Under the pieces are notes generated by a model. It saw only the letters and a program-made list of their open reading frames with translations, ran no database searches and was not told where the DNA came from. Below are positions 36,178 to 44,847 of a stretch of DNA of 64,000 nt, in pieces. This DNA is from Nitrospirota bacterium (GTDB taxonomy: Bacteria > Nitrospirota > Thermodesulfovibrionia > Thermodesulfovibrionales > UBA6898), in NCBI GenBank assembly GCA_021783515.1, contig JAJXTV010000019.1, positions 1-64,000 of the forward strand. Reading direction: 5' to 3'. Position numbers and translations under genes: made by a program. Numbering within the stretch: the stretch's first letter is position 1; each line of letters begins with the position of its first letter.

Positions 36178-36999
36178 CTATGTCTGACTCTCCAGCCCCA
36201 GGTCTACGGCGACCGTCTTGATGATCGAATCATCGATCACCGTGTTCTTGAAGAGGAAGCCTTCGAGAAGCGCATTGTCGCAGATCGTATTGATGAGTCT
36301 CGGGCTGCCGTTGGAATACCTGTAAATCAGCGTCACCGCCGATTCGGTAAATATCGCATCGTTACAACAGGCGACCTTCAGCCGGTGCTCGATATATTGC
36401 CTGGTATTTTCCTCGGAGAAGGACTGCAATTTTATCCTGATCGCCACCCTCTGCTTCAACGGCTCGTCGAGGGCGAGCACATGGTCCAGTTCGGGGAGTC
36501 CGAAGAAGACGAAGTTCACCATTTTGCCTTCAGGGCTTTCCATATTAAGCAGGCCCCTGAACTCCTCCATGATCTCGCGTGAGTTCAGCATCTGGACCTC
36601 GTCCATCAGCACGACCGCTTTCTTGCCTTCCTCGCTGATCTCGTGCAGCCTCCGGTAGATGCTGCCGAGCAGTTCGATCTTGTCGTCGGATATCTCCTTT
36701 ACGCCGAGTTGGATAGCGAACTTCTTGAAAAGCCATTCGGAACTGACAGAGGCATGGATGATCACCAGGAGGGCCGCCTCGTAATGTTCTTCGTCGAGTT
36801 CTTCCAGGAGTTTCCGTGCAAGGGTCGTCTTGCCGGCGCCGATGTTGCCGATGACGACCGCCAGCCCCTTTTTGGTATCGACGGCATATTTGAGCTTGGC
36901 GATCGCTGCGGACTGCTGCGGGCTGTTGTAGTAGAAGCGGCTGTCCACCACGTTCGAAAAAGGATGTTCGCTGAGCTTGTAATATTCCAAGTAATCCAC
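36178..36999 (-). CDS. ExeA/MshM-type AAA ATPase
   Basis: A 273-residue AAA+ ATPase of the family that assists secretin or type IV pilus assembly (ExeA, MshM). It opens with the family signature YYKLSEHPFSN, then Walker A GNIGAGKTT (near 49), Walker B AVVLMDEVQ, and a sensor/lid region SNGSPRLINTICD. Unlike ExeA it has no C-terminal peptidoglycan-binding domain. The start is GTG with a GGAG ribosome site. The TPR gene upstream on the same strand (37168-39855) may be its partner. Confidence 0.88.
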   Translation of the reverse strand: MDYLEYYKLSEHPFSNVVDSRFYYNSPQQSAAIAKLKYAVDTKKGLAVVIGNIGAGKTTLARKLLEELDEEHYEAALLVIIHASVSSEWLFKKFAIQLGVKEISDDKIELLGSIYRRLHEISEEGKKAVVLMDEVQMLNSREIMEEFRGLLNMESPEGKMVNFVFFGLPELDHVLALDEPLKQRVAIRIKLQSFSEENTRQYIEHRLKVACCNDAIFTESAVTLIYRYSNGSPRLINTICDNALLEGFLFKNTVIDDSIIKTVAVDLGLESQT

Positions 37000-37167
37000 T
37001 GGCTACTCCATAGTATGTACCGTGCTCTGACCGAAAGAAGGTCCGATCTGCGAGTACTATCTTACCAGATTTCGTCAAAATACGCATGGCTTCCGTTTGA
37101 CAGGGGAAGAAGAAAACGGCCGGAGAGAAACTGCGGCAGGAGGCATCCGCGGCACGGACGCCCGGGA

Positions 37168-39855
37168 TTACAGATAGGAAACCCGGTCTTTTTTCGTCTT
37201 TGGTTTCGCGGTGTCGCCGGCCTTGCCGGCCGGTCCGCCCGCGGCCGTCTGGCCGCCGGGACGGCTCACTTTTTCAGCCACTGACCTGAACTTCGCATTC
37301 CAGCCGAATACCTCCGTGTACAGGCGGCGTGCCTCATCCGCGTTGCCGCTCTTTTCATAGGCGTCGGCCAGGTCGTACTTGACCGCCCAGAAGGATTCGT
37401 CCTTGTCGCTCACCTGCTCGAGGACGCTGCTGAGCACGCCGATAACGAGGGAATACATGCCTTTTTCCATATAGCATAGGGCGAGCATTGTCGAGGACTG
37501 CATGAATCTCTTGGGGTCGTTTCTCGAGGTCTGAAATTCCTTGATCGCGTCGTCGACCAGCCCCATTTCCTTGTACGCGATCCCGAGATTGTAGTGGGTC
37601 TCCGAGTCTTCTTCCCCCAGCTCCTTCTCGAGCCCTTTCTTGAATTCCTGGAAGATCTCGAGCACGTCGTTGTCGAGTTCCGGTTCGGGCATTTCCTGTG
37701 CGTCGACGAGGTCCTCCTCCGAAAAACTGATTTCCTCAAACGCCCCTTCTTCTGAAGTCGGTCCGGCCCCCGGTGTCTCCTCATCGGCCGTCTCCGGCAA
37801 CTCGAACCCGGCGCCGGACACTCCCAAGGGTGTCTCTTCGGGCGCGACAGTCTCCTCATCGGCCGTCTCCGGCAACTCGAACCCGGCGCCGGACACTCCC
37901 AAGGGTGTCTCTTCGGGTGCGACAGTCTCCTCATCGGCCGTCTCCGGCAACTCGAACTCGGCGCCGGACATCCCAAAAGGCTTTTCTTCCGGGCCGGTGA
38001 CTTCCCGCGCGAGTTTCTCCTGCGCCGCCCCGTCGACCTCAAGGGGAGATTGCAGCGGGGACTCTTCCTCGGTTTCGGCGAGCTGGCCGAGGTTGGTGAG
38101 TCTGTCGGCCACCTCCGTATTGTCGGGGAAGAGCGAGTGCAGCCGTTCGAGTATTTTCGAGGCCTCCTGGATCAGCCCTTGCCGCACATAGAAGTCGGCC
38201 TCGGCGATCTCTTCCTCATAGTCTTCAATGTCAGGTTCCCCTATCCCCGGCTGTCCGAACTGGGGGGTCTCGGAGGCATAGGAAGTGGGCTCGAGTTCAG
38301 GGATCACTCCCCTCTCAGCCAATCTCGGGTCTTCCGGGGAAATTCCGGCTGCTTCCCGCAGCATCTTTTCCGCCTGTTCAGGGTCGCCTTTCCGTTTGTA
38401 CAGCTCACTCAGGATGAGGCATTCCGTGACAGCCGACTCCTTGTCGGAGGCGTCAACGTACAGCGCTTTCAGCCGGTTATGGACTTCCTCGTTCTGCGGA
38501 CGCTTCAGCTTCAGCCCCTCGAGGATCTTAATCGCCTCATTCAGAAGACCGTACCGGGAGAAGATATCCGCCTCCGTCAGGAACTCCTCCACCGTCTTTT
38601 CCCCGTCGATCACTCCACTGACCGCTTCTTCCTCGACCGCCTCGGTCTCCGCTATCGGACCCGGCTCTGCCACCGCTTCGGGTTCGGCCCTCTCCTCCGG
38701 CTTTTCCTCGAGCTCCGCGATCGCGTTTCTTACGCGGGCGTCATCGGGATTGAGGTCAAGGGCATCCCGGTAGCAGCCGAGCGCCTCGTCCTTGAGTTCC
38801 TTCTCTTTCAGGGCGTCACCCAGCAAGGCAAGTTCGGCTGCGGCCGCCGCAGGCTCGCCCCTCAGCCGGTACAGCGACGCCAGGCGTCTGCCCGCATCGA
38901 GCGGTGCAACATCCCTGAATTGGTCGAGGAGCCTGGTGGGGTCGTCATAATTGGCCTGAAGGATCATATCGTCGATGACCGGCAGATATTTCTCCCACGC
39001 CTCTTCTTTCCTGCCCTGACGGATGAAGAGATCTCCGAGCAGCCTCTTCGCCCTCATATTGCCGGGGTCAAGGCCTTCGATCTTGTACAGGCTTTCCGAC
39101 GCGGCGGCATGATCTCCCGTGGCGATCAGGAGTTCCGCCTTCCGGAAAAGCAGGTCAGCGTCATCCGGGAAAAGCCCGGTCGCCTCTTTCACGACAGCGA
39201 CGGCCTTGGCGATATCCCCGGATTTCTGGTGGAGATGCGTCATCGCCAGGGCCACCTCCCTGCTCGGAGGCTGTATCTCCCCGATCTTCCCATAGTATTC
39301 TGCGGCCTTCGAAAAGTCGCCCTTATCCTCGAAGGTTCTGGCGATGAAGAGGTATTCCTTTACCGCGTCCGACTTCAGGCCCTCCTTCAGGAAAATCTCG
39401 GCAACCTTGTTCCTGAGCGGGACGTTTGTCGGAGAGAGGGAGAGTATCTTCTGGTAGATGTCGAGGAGCTGGTCCTTTTTCCCTTCCTTTGAGAGGCCGT
39501 CGGCCGCCGCCAGGTAATACCTGGTCGCATCGGTGGCGAGCCCCTTTTCCTCGCTCAGTTCTCCGAGCGCATACAAAGCGGCAGAGTCCGTCTGACTGAT
39601 ATTCAGCACCTTCTTGTAGAGGGCGAGCGCCTTGAGTGAAAACCCCTCTTGACGGAAATATCCCGCGGCCTTGTGGAATGACTCTACTGCGGCCTTCTTG
39701 TCGCCCTTCTTCAGGTACAGGTCGCCGACCATGTTAAAGGTATTGCCGTCCGGGGATTCCCTGATGAGTTTTTCCCACTCGGCTATGGCCTTGTCGAGCT
39801 GCCCCCGTGCAAGATACTTCTGGGCTTCTTTCATTATCGCGGTTTTGTCTGCCAT
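37168..39855 (-). CDS. Large tetratricopeptide-repeat protein with internal tandem repeat
   Basis: An 895-residue TPR protein with no signal peptide. At least a dozen TPR-type helical hairpins run from residue 1 to about 560 and again near 720-840 (for example WEKLIRESPDGNTFNMVGDLYLKKGDKKAA). Between them is an acidic linker containing three near-identical 25-residue units (ETPLGVSGAGFELPETADEE), encoded by a 75-bp direct repeat at 37776-37990. It likely scaffolds a complex in the cytoplasm. The ExeA-like gene downstream suggests a link to pilus or secretion machinery. Confidence 0.85.
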   Translation of the reverse strand: MADKTAIMKEAQKYLARGQLDKAIAEWEKLIRESPDGNTFNMVGDLYLKKGDKKAAVESFHKAAGYFRQEGFSLKALALYKKVLNISQTDSAALYALGELSEEKGLATDATRYYLAAADGLSKEGKKDQLLDIYQKILSLSPTNVPLRNKVAEIFLKEGLKSDAVKEYLFIARTFEDKGDFSKAAEYYGKIGEIQPPSREVALAMTHLHQKSGDIAKAVAVVKEATGLFPDDADLLFRKAELLIATGDHAAASESLYKIEGLDPGNMRAKRLLGDLFIRQGRKEEAWEKYLPVIDDMILQANYDDPTRLLDQFRDVAPLDAGRRLASLYRLRGEPAAAAAELALLGDALKEKELKDEALGCYRDALDLNPDDARVRNAIAELEEKPEERAEPEAVAEPGPIAETEAVEEEAVSGVIDGEKTVEEFLTEADIFSRYGLLNEAIKILEGLKLKRPQNEEVHNRLKALYVDASDKESAVTECLILSELYKRKGDPEQAEKMLREAAGISPEDPRLAERGVIPELEPTSYASETPQFGQPGIGEPDIEDYEEEIAEADFYVRQGLIQEASKILERLHSLFPDNTEVADRLTNLGQLAETEEESPLQSPLEVDGAAQEKLAREVTGPEEKPFGMSGAEFELPETADEETVAPEETPLGVSGAGFELPETADEETVAPEETPLGVSGAGFELPETADEETPGAGPTSEEGAFEEISFSEEDLVDAQEMPEPELDNDVLEIFQEFKKGLEKELGEEDSETHYNLGIAYKEMGLVDDAIKEFQTSRNDPKRFMQSSTMLALCYMEKGMYSLVIGVLSSVLEQVSDKDESFWAVKYDLADAYEKSGNADEARRLYTEVFGWNAKFRSVAEKVSRPGGQTAAGGPAGKAGDTAKPKTKKDRVSYL
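37776..37990. repeat. 75-bp tandem repeat, about 2.9 copies, inside the TPR gene
   Basis: Units start at 37776, 37851 and 37926, exactly 75 bp apart, and are almost identical in DNA. The unit is a multiple of three, so copy-number change would add or remove 25 residues without a frameshift. Confidence 0.95.
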
Positions 39856-39971
39856 TTTTATCCTTTAAATATTATCCCAGCCAGCTGAAAAGTGTCAATG
39901 TTTCGAACACTTAGAATGGAGTATGTCTACCCTGACGCCGGGCAACAGCAATTTGTATAAAGATGAGCAAC

Positions 39972-39999
39972 TTGACAATACCTATAGCTCTATTATAAC
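39972..39999 (+). promoter_or_regulatory. Candidate pyr operon promoter P1
   Basis: TTGACA (39972-39977) and TATAAC (39994-39999) with a 16-bp spacer. It lies upstream of a second candidate at 40024. Confidence 0.55.
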
Positions 40000-40023
40000 C
40001 GTAAAAGCCCCCCGCATGTCTAT

Positions 40024-40054
40024 TTGACAGCCGCAGCCTTTTGTGGTTTAATAT
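40024..40054 (+). promoter_or_regulatory. Candidate pyr operon promoter P2
   Basis: TTGACA (40024-40029) is followed by overlapping -10 options TTTAAT (40047-40052, 17-bp spacer) and TAATAT (40049-40054, 19-bp spacer). It leaves a leader of roughly 160 nt before pyrR. Confidence 0.5.
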
Positions 40055-40106
40055 GATCGCCTTTAAAATAACCCTGTGAGGTTAAAAAGGTAAAGGAGCC
40101 AGTGTC

Positions 40107-40229
40107 GTGCATTTCGGTCCCAATATCGAATCCGCCCCATCTTTTCCGTCACCCGCACGGTTGATGTGCGTATTTATTCACGAGCAGACCGGCGGGGTCA
40201 GCTGCCGGGAAGGCGGCTGCCGTGCCTAA
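40107..40229 (+). CDS. Possible 40-residue leader peptide overlapping pyrR
   Basis: A GTG-initiated frame with an AAAGGAG ribosome site eight bases upstream encodes a 40-residue peptide with three cysteines near its end. It terminates eight bases inside pyrR. It could couple translation of pyrR to the state of the leader, or be chance. No homologue is recognised. Confidence 0.3.
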   Translation: MHFGPNIESAPSFPSPARLMCVFIHEQTGGVSCREGGCRA

Positions 40230-40746
40230 GGAACTCCTGAACAAAGAAGACATCGAGCGGATCATCACGAGGATGGCCCACGAGATAACGGAAAGAAACA
40301 GGGGCGTGCAGTCTCTCTGTCTGATAGGGATCCAGCGGGGAGGCGCCCACCTTGCCAGAAGGCTTGCGCTGAAACTCGGAGGGATCGGGGGCAAGACGAT
40401 ACCCGTTGGCGTCCTGGATATCGCCCTTTACCGCGACGACTTTGCGGTACGGAAAGAACAGCCCGTCGTCAGGAGGACGGAGGTCCCCTTCGAGATCAGC
40501 AATGAAAAAGTCGTGCTGGTCGACGATGTGCTTTTCACCGGCAGGTCCATCCGGGCCGCAATGGACGCGGTGATGGACCTCGGCCGGCCGTCGGCGATCC
40601 AGCTTGCCGTTCTTGTCGACCGGGGGCACCGGGAACTTCCGATCAAGGCCGACTTTGTCGGGAAGAACGTGCCGACTTCGCTCGAAGAGACGGTCAGGGT
40701 ACAGTTCGCCGAAGACGGTCTCGAAGACAGGGCGGTGCTCGAATGA
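40222..40746 (+). CDS. pyrR: Bifunctional pyr regulator / uracil phosphoribosyltransferase PyrR
   Basis: A 174-residue type I PRTase-fold protein. In Gram-positive bacteria PyrR binds pyr mRNA in response to UMP and also has weak uracil phosphoribosyltransferase activity. The PRPP loop [19 protein letters not shown] is clear, as are [11 protein letters not shown] and [11 protein letters not shown]. The GTG start has GGGAAGG eight to ten bases upstream. It is the first gene of pyrRBC-carA-orf-carB and overlaps pyrB by four bases. Its position implies autoregulation, but no anti-antiterminator was identified by eye. Confidence 0.93.
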   Translation: MPKELLNKEDIERIITRMAHEITERNRGVQSLCLIGIQRGGAHLARRLALKLGGIGGKTIPVGVLDIALYRDDFAVRKEQPVVRRTEVPFEISNEKVVLVDDVLFTGRSIRAAMDAVMDLGRPSAIQLAVLVDRGHRELPIKADFVGKNVPTSLEETVRVQFAEDGLEDRAVLE

Positions 40747-41666
40747 GCCTGAAGTCGAAGGACCTGGTGAGCATCCGGGGACTCGACGCCTCCGACATCG
40801 GGCTGATACTCGAGACGGCCGCCGGATTCAAGGACGTGCTCGGCCGCGATATCAAGAAGGTCCCTGCCCTCAGGGGCAAGACCACGGTGAACCTTTTCTA
40901 CGAGCCGTCGACGCGCACGAGGACCTCGTTCGAACTCGCGGCAAAGCGTCTGAGCACCGATGTCGTAAATTTTTCGGTTTCGACGAGCAGCGTCGTCAAG
41001 GGGGAGTCGCTGAGAGACACCGCGCTGACGATCCAGGCCCTCGGCGCGGATATCATCATCGTCAGGCACTCCTGCTCGGGCGTCGCGCATTTCCTTGCCG
41101 ACAACCTGGGCGCCTCGGTGGTCAACGCCGGGGACGGGACGAATGAGCACCCCACCCAGGCGCTCCTCGATCTTTTCACGATCCAGGAGAGGAAGGAAGC
41201 GATAAAGGGCCTCCGGGTGGCGATTGTCGGGGACATTCTCCATAGCAGGGTCGCGAAGTCGAATATGTACGCGCTGACGACAATGGGCGCGAAGGTAAGG
41301 CTGATCGGGCCTCCGACGCTGGTGCCGGAAGCGCTGGAAGAACTCGGAGTCGAGATATTTTCGGACATGGATAAGGGGCTGCGGGATGTGGATATCGTGA
41401 TGATGCTGAGGATACAGATGGAGCGGCAGGGAAAGGGCTTTTTCCCGACCACCGTCGAATACTTCAGGAACTGGGGGCTTACTCCTGAGCGGCTTTCGAG
41501 GGCGAAGAAAGACGCCCTCGTGATGCACCCGGGGCCGATGAACAGGGGCGTCGAGATCGCTTCCGACGTCGCCGACGGGCACAATTCGGTGATCCTGGAT
41601 CAGGTGACCAACGGCCTCGCCGTGAGAATGGCGGTCCTCTATCTTCTGGCGGGGGTGAAGGGTTGA
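40743..41666 (+). CDS. pyrB: Aspartate carbamoyltransferase catalytic subunit
   Basis: A 307-residue enzyme that makes carbamoyl-aspartate from carbamoyl phosphate and aspartate. The carbamoyl-phosphate site [19 protein letters not shown], the [12 protein letters not shown] block and [12 protein letters not shown] are all intact. No pyrI regulatory chain is present, so it is probably the unregulated trimeric or dihydroorotase-associated form. It overlaps both neighbours (ATGA with pyrR, TTGA with pyrC). Confidence 0.97.
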   Translation: MSLKSKDLVSIRGLDASDIGLILETAAGFKDVLGRDIKKVPALRGKTTVNLFYEPSTRTRTSFELAAKRLSTDVVNFSVSTSSVVKGESLRDTALTIQALGADIIIVRHSCSGVAHFLADNLGASVVNAGDGTNEHPTQALLDLFTIQERKEAIKGLRVAIVGDILHSRVAKSNMYALTTMGAKVRLIGPPTLVPEALEELGVEIFSDMDKGLRDVDIVMMLRIQMERQGKGFFPTTVEYFRNWGLTPERLSRAKKDALVMHPGPMNRGVEIASDVADGHNSVILDQVTNGLAVRMAVLYLLAGVKG

Positions 41667-42964
41667 AGATTGCGATCAGAAACGGCCGCATCATCGACCC
41701 CGCGCGGGGCATCGACGGCATTGGAGACCTGGTGATCGAAGACGGGAAGATCAAAGCAGTGAAGAGTCAGAAGTCAAAGGGGAGAAGTCAGAGGCCTGAA
41801 ATCACCGGAGCAACGAGAGAAATCGATGCGCGGGGGAAGCTCGTCCTTCCGGGTCTCGTCGATCTGCATGTCCATCTCCGTGAGCCGGGATACGAGTATA
41901 AGGAGACGATACGGACCGGGACAGCGGCCGCGGTCAGGGGGGGCGTCACATCGGTCTGCTGCATGCCCAATACGAACCCCGTCAACGACAATGCGAGCGT
42001 CACGGAGTTCATCCTGAAGAAGGCGTCTGCCGAAGGGGCCTGCTGGGTATATCCGATAGGGGCGATTACGAAGGGTCAGAAGGGCGAGGAACTTGCCGAG
42101 ATGTCGATCATGCACGAGGCGGGGTGCGTCGCCTTTTCAGACGACGGCAGGCCGGTCATGGACAGCCTGATGATGCGGCGCGCGCTCGAGTATTCGAAGG
42201 TGATGAACGTGCCGCTCATCTCGCACTGCGAAGACCTGTCGCTGTCTTCCGGCGGCGTGATGAACGAGGGACTCCTGTCTGTCACGCTCGGCCTGAAGGG
42301 TATCCCTCCCCAGGCCGAGGAAATCATGGTGGCAAGGGACATTGCGCTGGCCGAACTGACCGGGGGTAGGCTGCATATCGCCCATATCTCGACCGAAGGC
42401 TCGGTGGCGCTCGTGCGGGCCGCCAAAAAGCGCGGCATCGCGGATGTGACGGCAGAAACCTGTCCGCATTATTTCAGCGCCACGGAGGAGGCGGTCGGCG
42501 ATTACCGGACGAACGCCAAGGTGAATCCTCCGCTGAGAAGAAAGAGGGACGTCGAGGCGATCAAGGAGGGTTTGCATGACGGCACGATCGACGTCATCGC
42601 AACGGACCATGCGCCGCACCACAGAGACGAGAAACTCGGGGAGTTCGATTTTGCGCCCTCCGGGATCTCGGGGCTCGAGACGCTGATCGGCCTGAGCATG
42701 AGACTGGTGGATGAGGGAGTGCTCAGTCATGAAGGACTGGTCGAAAAGACCGCCGTTAATCCCGCGAGGATCATCGGTGTCGACCGGGGCACCCTGGCGC
42801 CGGGCGCCGCCGCGGACCTGACGGTAGTGGACACGGAAACGGAATACACGGTCGGAGCCGCGAAGTTCGTGTCGAGGGGCAAGAATACTCCCTTTGACGG
42901 GTGGGTGCTTTCGGCAAGACCGGTGATTACAATCTCTCTTGGAAGGATACACGAATGGGAATAA
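41663..42964 (+). CDS. pyrC: Dihydroorotase (type I) with an N-terminal repeat insertion
   Basis: A 433-residue amidohydrolase converting carbamoyl-aspartate to dihydroorotate. The metal site D-x-H-x-H is [12 protein letters not shown], with later metal residues in SHCEDL, HISTEGS and ATDHAPHH. The start is TTG, overlapping the pyrB stop. Between the beta-strand IEDGKIKAV and the [13 protein letters not shown] block it carries about ten extra residues ([11 protein letters not shown]), encoded by a repeat of AGTCAGAAGTCAAAG-type words (41761-41802). The site is a surface loop in this family, so function is probably kept. Confidence 0.94.
   Translation: MKIAIRNGRIIDPARGIDGIGDLVIEDGKIKAVKSQKSKGRSQRPEITGATREIDARGKLVLPGLVDLHVHLREPGYEYKETIRTGTAAAVRGGVTSVCCMPNTNPVNDNASVTEFILKKASAEGACWVYPIGAITKGQKGEELAEMSIMHEAGCVAFSDDGRPVMDSLMMRRALEYSKVMNVPLISHCEDLSLSSGGVMNEGLLSVTLGLKGIPPQAEEIMVARDIALAELTGGRLHIAHISTEGSVALVRAAKKRGIADVTAETCPHYFSATEEAVGDYRTNAKVNPPLRRKRDVEAIKEGLHDGTIDVIATDHAPHHRDEKLGEFDFAPSGISGLETLIGLSMRLVDEGVLSHEGLVEKTAVNPARIIGVDRGTLAPGAAADLTVVDTETEYTVGAAKFVSRGKNTPFDGWVLSARPVITISLGRIHEWE
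41761..41802. repeat. Short-word repeat inside pyrC
   Basis: GAAGAGTCAGAAGTCAAAGG is followed by GAGAAGTCAGAGG. The words GAGTCAG, AAGTCA and AAGTCAG recur at short spacing, as in the intergenic clusters at 3918-4075 and 44685-44827. They are translated in frame as a Lys/Ser/Arg-rich loop. Confidence 0.6.
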
Positions 42965-44082
42965 AGGCGTTACTGGTCCTTGCCGACGGCACGGTTTTCG
43001 AAGGCCGGGGGTTTGGTGCGGAAGGCGAAACGACGGCAGAGGTGGTCTTCAACACCTCGATGACCGGCTATCAGGAGATACTGACCGATCCGTCCTATAA
43101 GGGACAGATCGTGACGATGACCTATTCCCAGATAGGCAACTACGGAATAAACGAAGAGGATGTCGAGTCTGCGGGGGGAATAAAGGCCGAAGGGTTTATC
43201 GTGAAGGAGGCATGCGATTTCCCGAGCAACTGGCGGTCTTCCGGCGTCCTGGCGGAGTATATGAGAAAAAACGGCGTCGTCGGCATCCAGGGGATCGACA
43301 CGAGAGCGCTGACGAGGCATCTGCGGAATTACGGGGCGCAGATGGGCATCATCTCGACGATCGATCCCGATCCGCATAGCCTTCTGGGGAAGGTGAAAGC
43401 CCATCCCGGGATATCCGCCGCCGATCTCGTGAAGGATGTTACGACAAAAGAACCGTACCGCTGGACCGAGGGGTGCTGGAGGTGGTGCACGGCCGAAAAA
43501 GGTGCGCCTGTCCGGAAGGTCGTCGTGTATGATTTCGGCGTCAAGTTCAACATACTGAGGAACCTCGTGGAGGCGGGATTCGACGTGTCAGTTGTCCCGG
43601 CACGGACGCCCGCAGGGAAGGTTCTCGAAAGCGACCCCGACGGCATCATTCTCAGCAACGGCCCCGGCGACCCCGAGACGGTCACGTACGCCATTGAGGC
43701 CGCGAAAGCCCTGATCGGGAAGAAACCGATATTCGGGATCTGTCTCGGCCACCAGATCCTCGGGCTCGCGATGGGAGGCAGGACGTATAAGCTGAAATTC
43801 GGCCACCATGGCGGCAATCATCCGGTGAAGGACCTCTCGACGAACAAGGTCGAGATCACGTCGCAAAACCATAATTATTGCGTCGATATCAGGAGCCTGC
43901 AGGGCAGGGTGAAACTCACCCACACGAATCTCTACGACGGGACCGAGGAGGGGATGAGCCACGTGGAATATCCCGTCTTTTCGGTCCAGCACCATCCGGA
44001 GGCCGGTCCGGGGCCCAACGACTCGGCTCATCTCTTCAGAAGGTTCAGGGAGATGATCGAGACCGGAGGGACATGGCGGTAG
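42955..44082 (+). CDS. carA: Carbamoyl-phosphate synthase small subunit (glutaminase)
   Basis: A 375-residue subunit that hydrolyses glutamine and passes ammonia to CarB. The class I amidotransferase triad is visible: Cys in [10 protein letters not shown], and His/Glu in [11 protein letters not shown]. The N-terminal small-subunit domain begins [18 protein letters not shown]. The ATG at 42955, with GGAAGG upstream, is preferred over an in-frame start at 42901. It overlaps the pyrC stop. An unknown membrane protein gene separates it from carB. Confidence 0.96.
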   Translation: MGIKALLVLADGTVFEGRGFGAEGETTAEVVFNTSMTGYQEILTDPSYKGQIVTMTYSQIGNYGINEEDVESAGGIKAEGFIVKEACDFPSNWRSSGVLAEYMRKNGVVGIQGIDTRALTRHLRNYGAQMGIISTIDPDPHSLLGKVKAHPGISAADLVKDVTTKEPYRWTEGCWRWCTAEKGAPVRKVVVYDFGVKFNILRNLVEAGFDVSVVPARTPAGKVLESDPDGIILSNGPGDPETVTYAIEAAKALIGKKPIFGICLGHQILGLAMGGRTYKLKFGHHGGNHPVKDLSTNKVEITSQNHNYCVDIRSLQGRVKLTHTNLYDGTEEGMSHVEYPVFSVQHHPEAGPGPNDSAHLFRRFREMIETGGTWR

Positions 44083-44684
44083 CGGCAGAGAAGGGTTATA
44101 CCCTTTCGAGAAAGGGCGAAGCGCTTGTCTTCAGCACCGGCCGTTTTTCGGCGGAACGGGAAAGCGTCCTTCACAAGGGGATCTACAACAAGGATTTCGC
44201 CTCGGCGCTTTCCTCCCTCTCGATTGCGGGTCTTGTCTACGTGGCGCTTGCCCTGAACTACCGGAAAACGATTCTGTTTCATATCGTCTTTGCGGCCATC
44301 TTTATCGGGGGATATCCGCTTTTCAGAACGTTCGCCTTCAAGGACAGGCTGCTTGAGGCGCTCTTCGACAGGACGAGGGGACTGGCCGAGATATCGGTGA
44401 CCGGCCTCCTTGGGAGGCATGCGGAGAGCCTTCCTCTTTCGGCAGTCAAGAACGTCCTTATCGAGAAGAGGAAGGTAGGCGTCGAAAACCCCGACGCGGT
44501 CGAGTTTGTTGAGAAGATCTCGGCGCAGCACGGGCAGACGATCCCAGGCTTCGGAGAAGAGAAGACATATTACATGCTGAAGCTGATATTGGCTGACGGC
44601 AGCGGCCGGTTGATCTATTCGGACACCGAGATGCAGGACGTGATCGACGCGCACGAAGAGATAAAGGAGTTTCTGAAGATTTAA
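44073..44684 (+). CDS. Membrane protein of unknown function between carA and carB
   Basis: A 203-residue protein whose start ATG (GGAGGG ribosome site) lies inside the end of carA. Two adjacent hydrophobic segments (about residues 43-62 and 67-85, [16 protein letters not shown] and [17 protein letters not shown]) form a hairpin. The remainder is a soluble alpha/beta domain ending EIKEFLKI. I do not recognise the family. Translational coupling to carA suggests it is co-expressed with pyrimidine synthesis, but no role in that pathway is evident. Confidence 0.8.
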   Translation: MAVAAEKGYTLSRKGEALVFSTGRFSAERESVLHKGIYNKDFASALSSLSIAGLVYVALALNYRKTILFHIVFAAIFIGGYPLFRTFAFKDRLLEALFDRTRGLAEISVTGLLGRHAESLPLSAVKNVLIEKRKVGVENPDAVEFVEKISAQHGQTIPGFGEEKTYYMLKLILADGSGRLIYSDTEMQDVIDAHEEIKEFLKI

Positions 44685-44827
44685 CAGCTGCGAGCCGTCC
44701 CGGCTGTCAGCGCTCAGTGCGGACGAGCGGAAGCAACGGCGGGGGACGCATAGGCGTGGCTTATAGGGATGCAATGAATGGGAAGGGATGTAATCTGAAA
44801 GCTGACCGCTGAGGGCTGACAGCTAAT
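44685..44827. repeat. Short-word inverted-repeat cluster upstream of carB
   Basis: AGCTGCGAG...CGGCTGTCAGCGCTCAG on the left is complementary in style to GCTGACCGCTGAGGGCTGACAGCT on the right; the core GCTGTCAGC(G/C)CTCAG matches inverted. The middle is unassigned. carB starts 20 bp further on. Confidence 0.7.
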
Positions 44828-44847
44828 ATTTTCTGAGAGAGGTTAAC

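Larger units (their letters stand above)
39856..40221. other. Divergent control region between TPR and pyr operons
   Basis: This 366-bp region holds two tandem sigma-70-like promoters for the pyr operon and a short leader frame. A minus-strand TTGACA (39893-39898 complement) with TAATAT 18 bp away faces the TPR gene, but its start point would fall inside the ribosome site. No larger gene is seen. Confidence 0.6.

Noticed and set aside
37776-37990. Regular direct repeats as a possible CRISPR array
   Set aside because: Units are contiguous 75-bp tandem copies without spacers and lie inside a coding frame; no cas genes are nearby.
37773-38000. Plus-strand frame encoding Arg/Pro/Ser-rich repeats across the 75-bp tandem repeat
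   Set aside because: It is the antisense shadow of the TPR gene. Repeats keep frames open on both strands, and it has no ribosome site.
39869-39898. Minus-strand TTGACA/TAATAT promoter for the TPR gene
   Set aside because: The match is good, but the transcript would begin within the ribosome-binding site, about seven bases before the ATG, so it was not listed as a feature.
43878-44072. Upstream extension of the carA-carB membrane protein
   Set aside because: Lies wholly inside carA in another frame; the ATG at 44073 has its own GGAGGG site.
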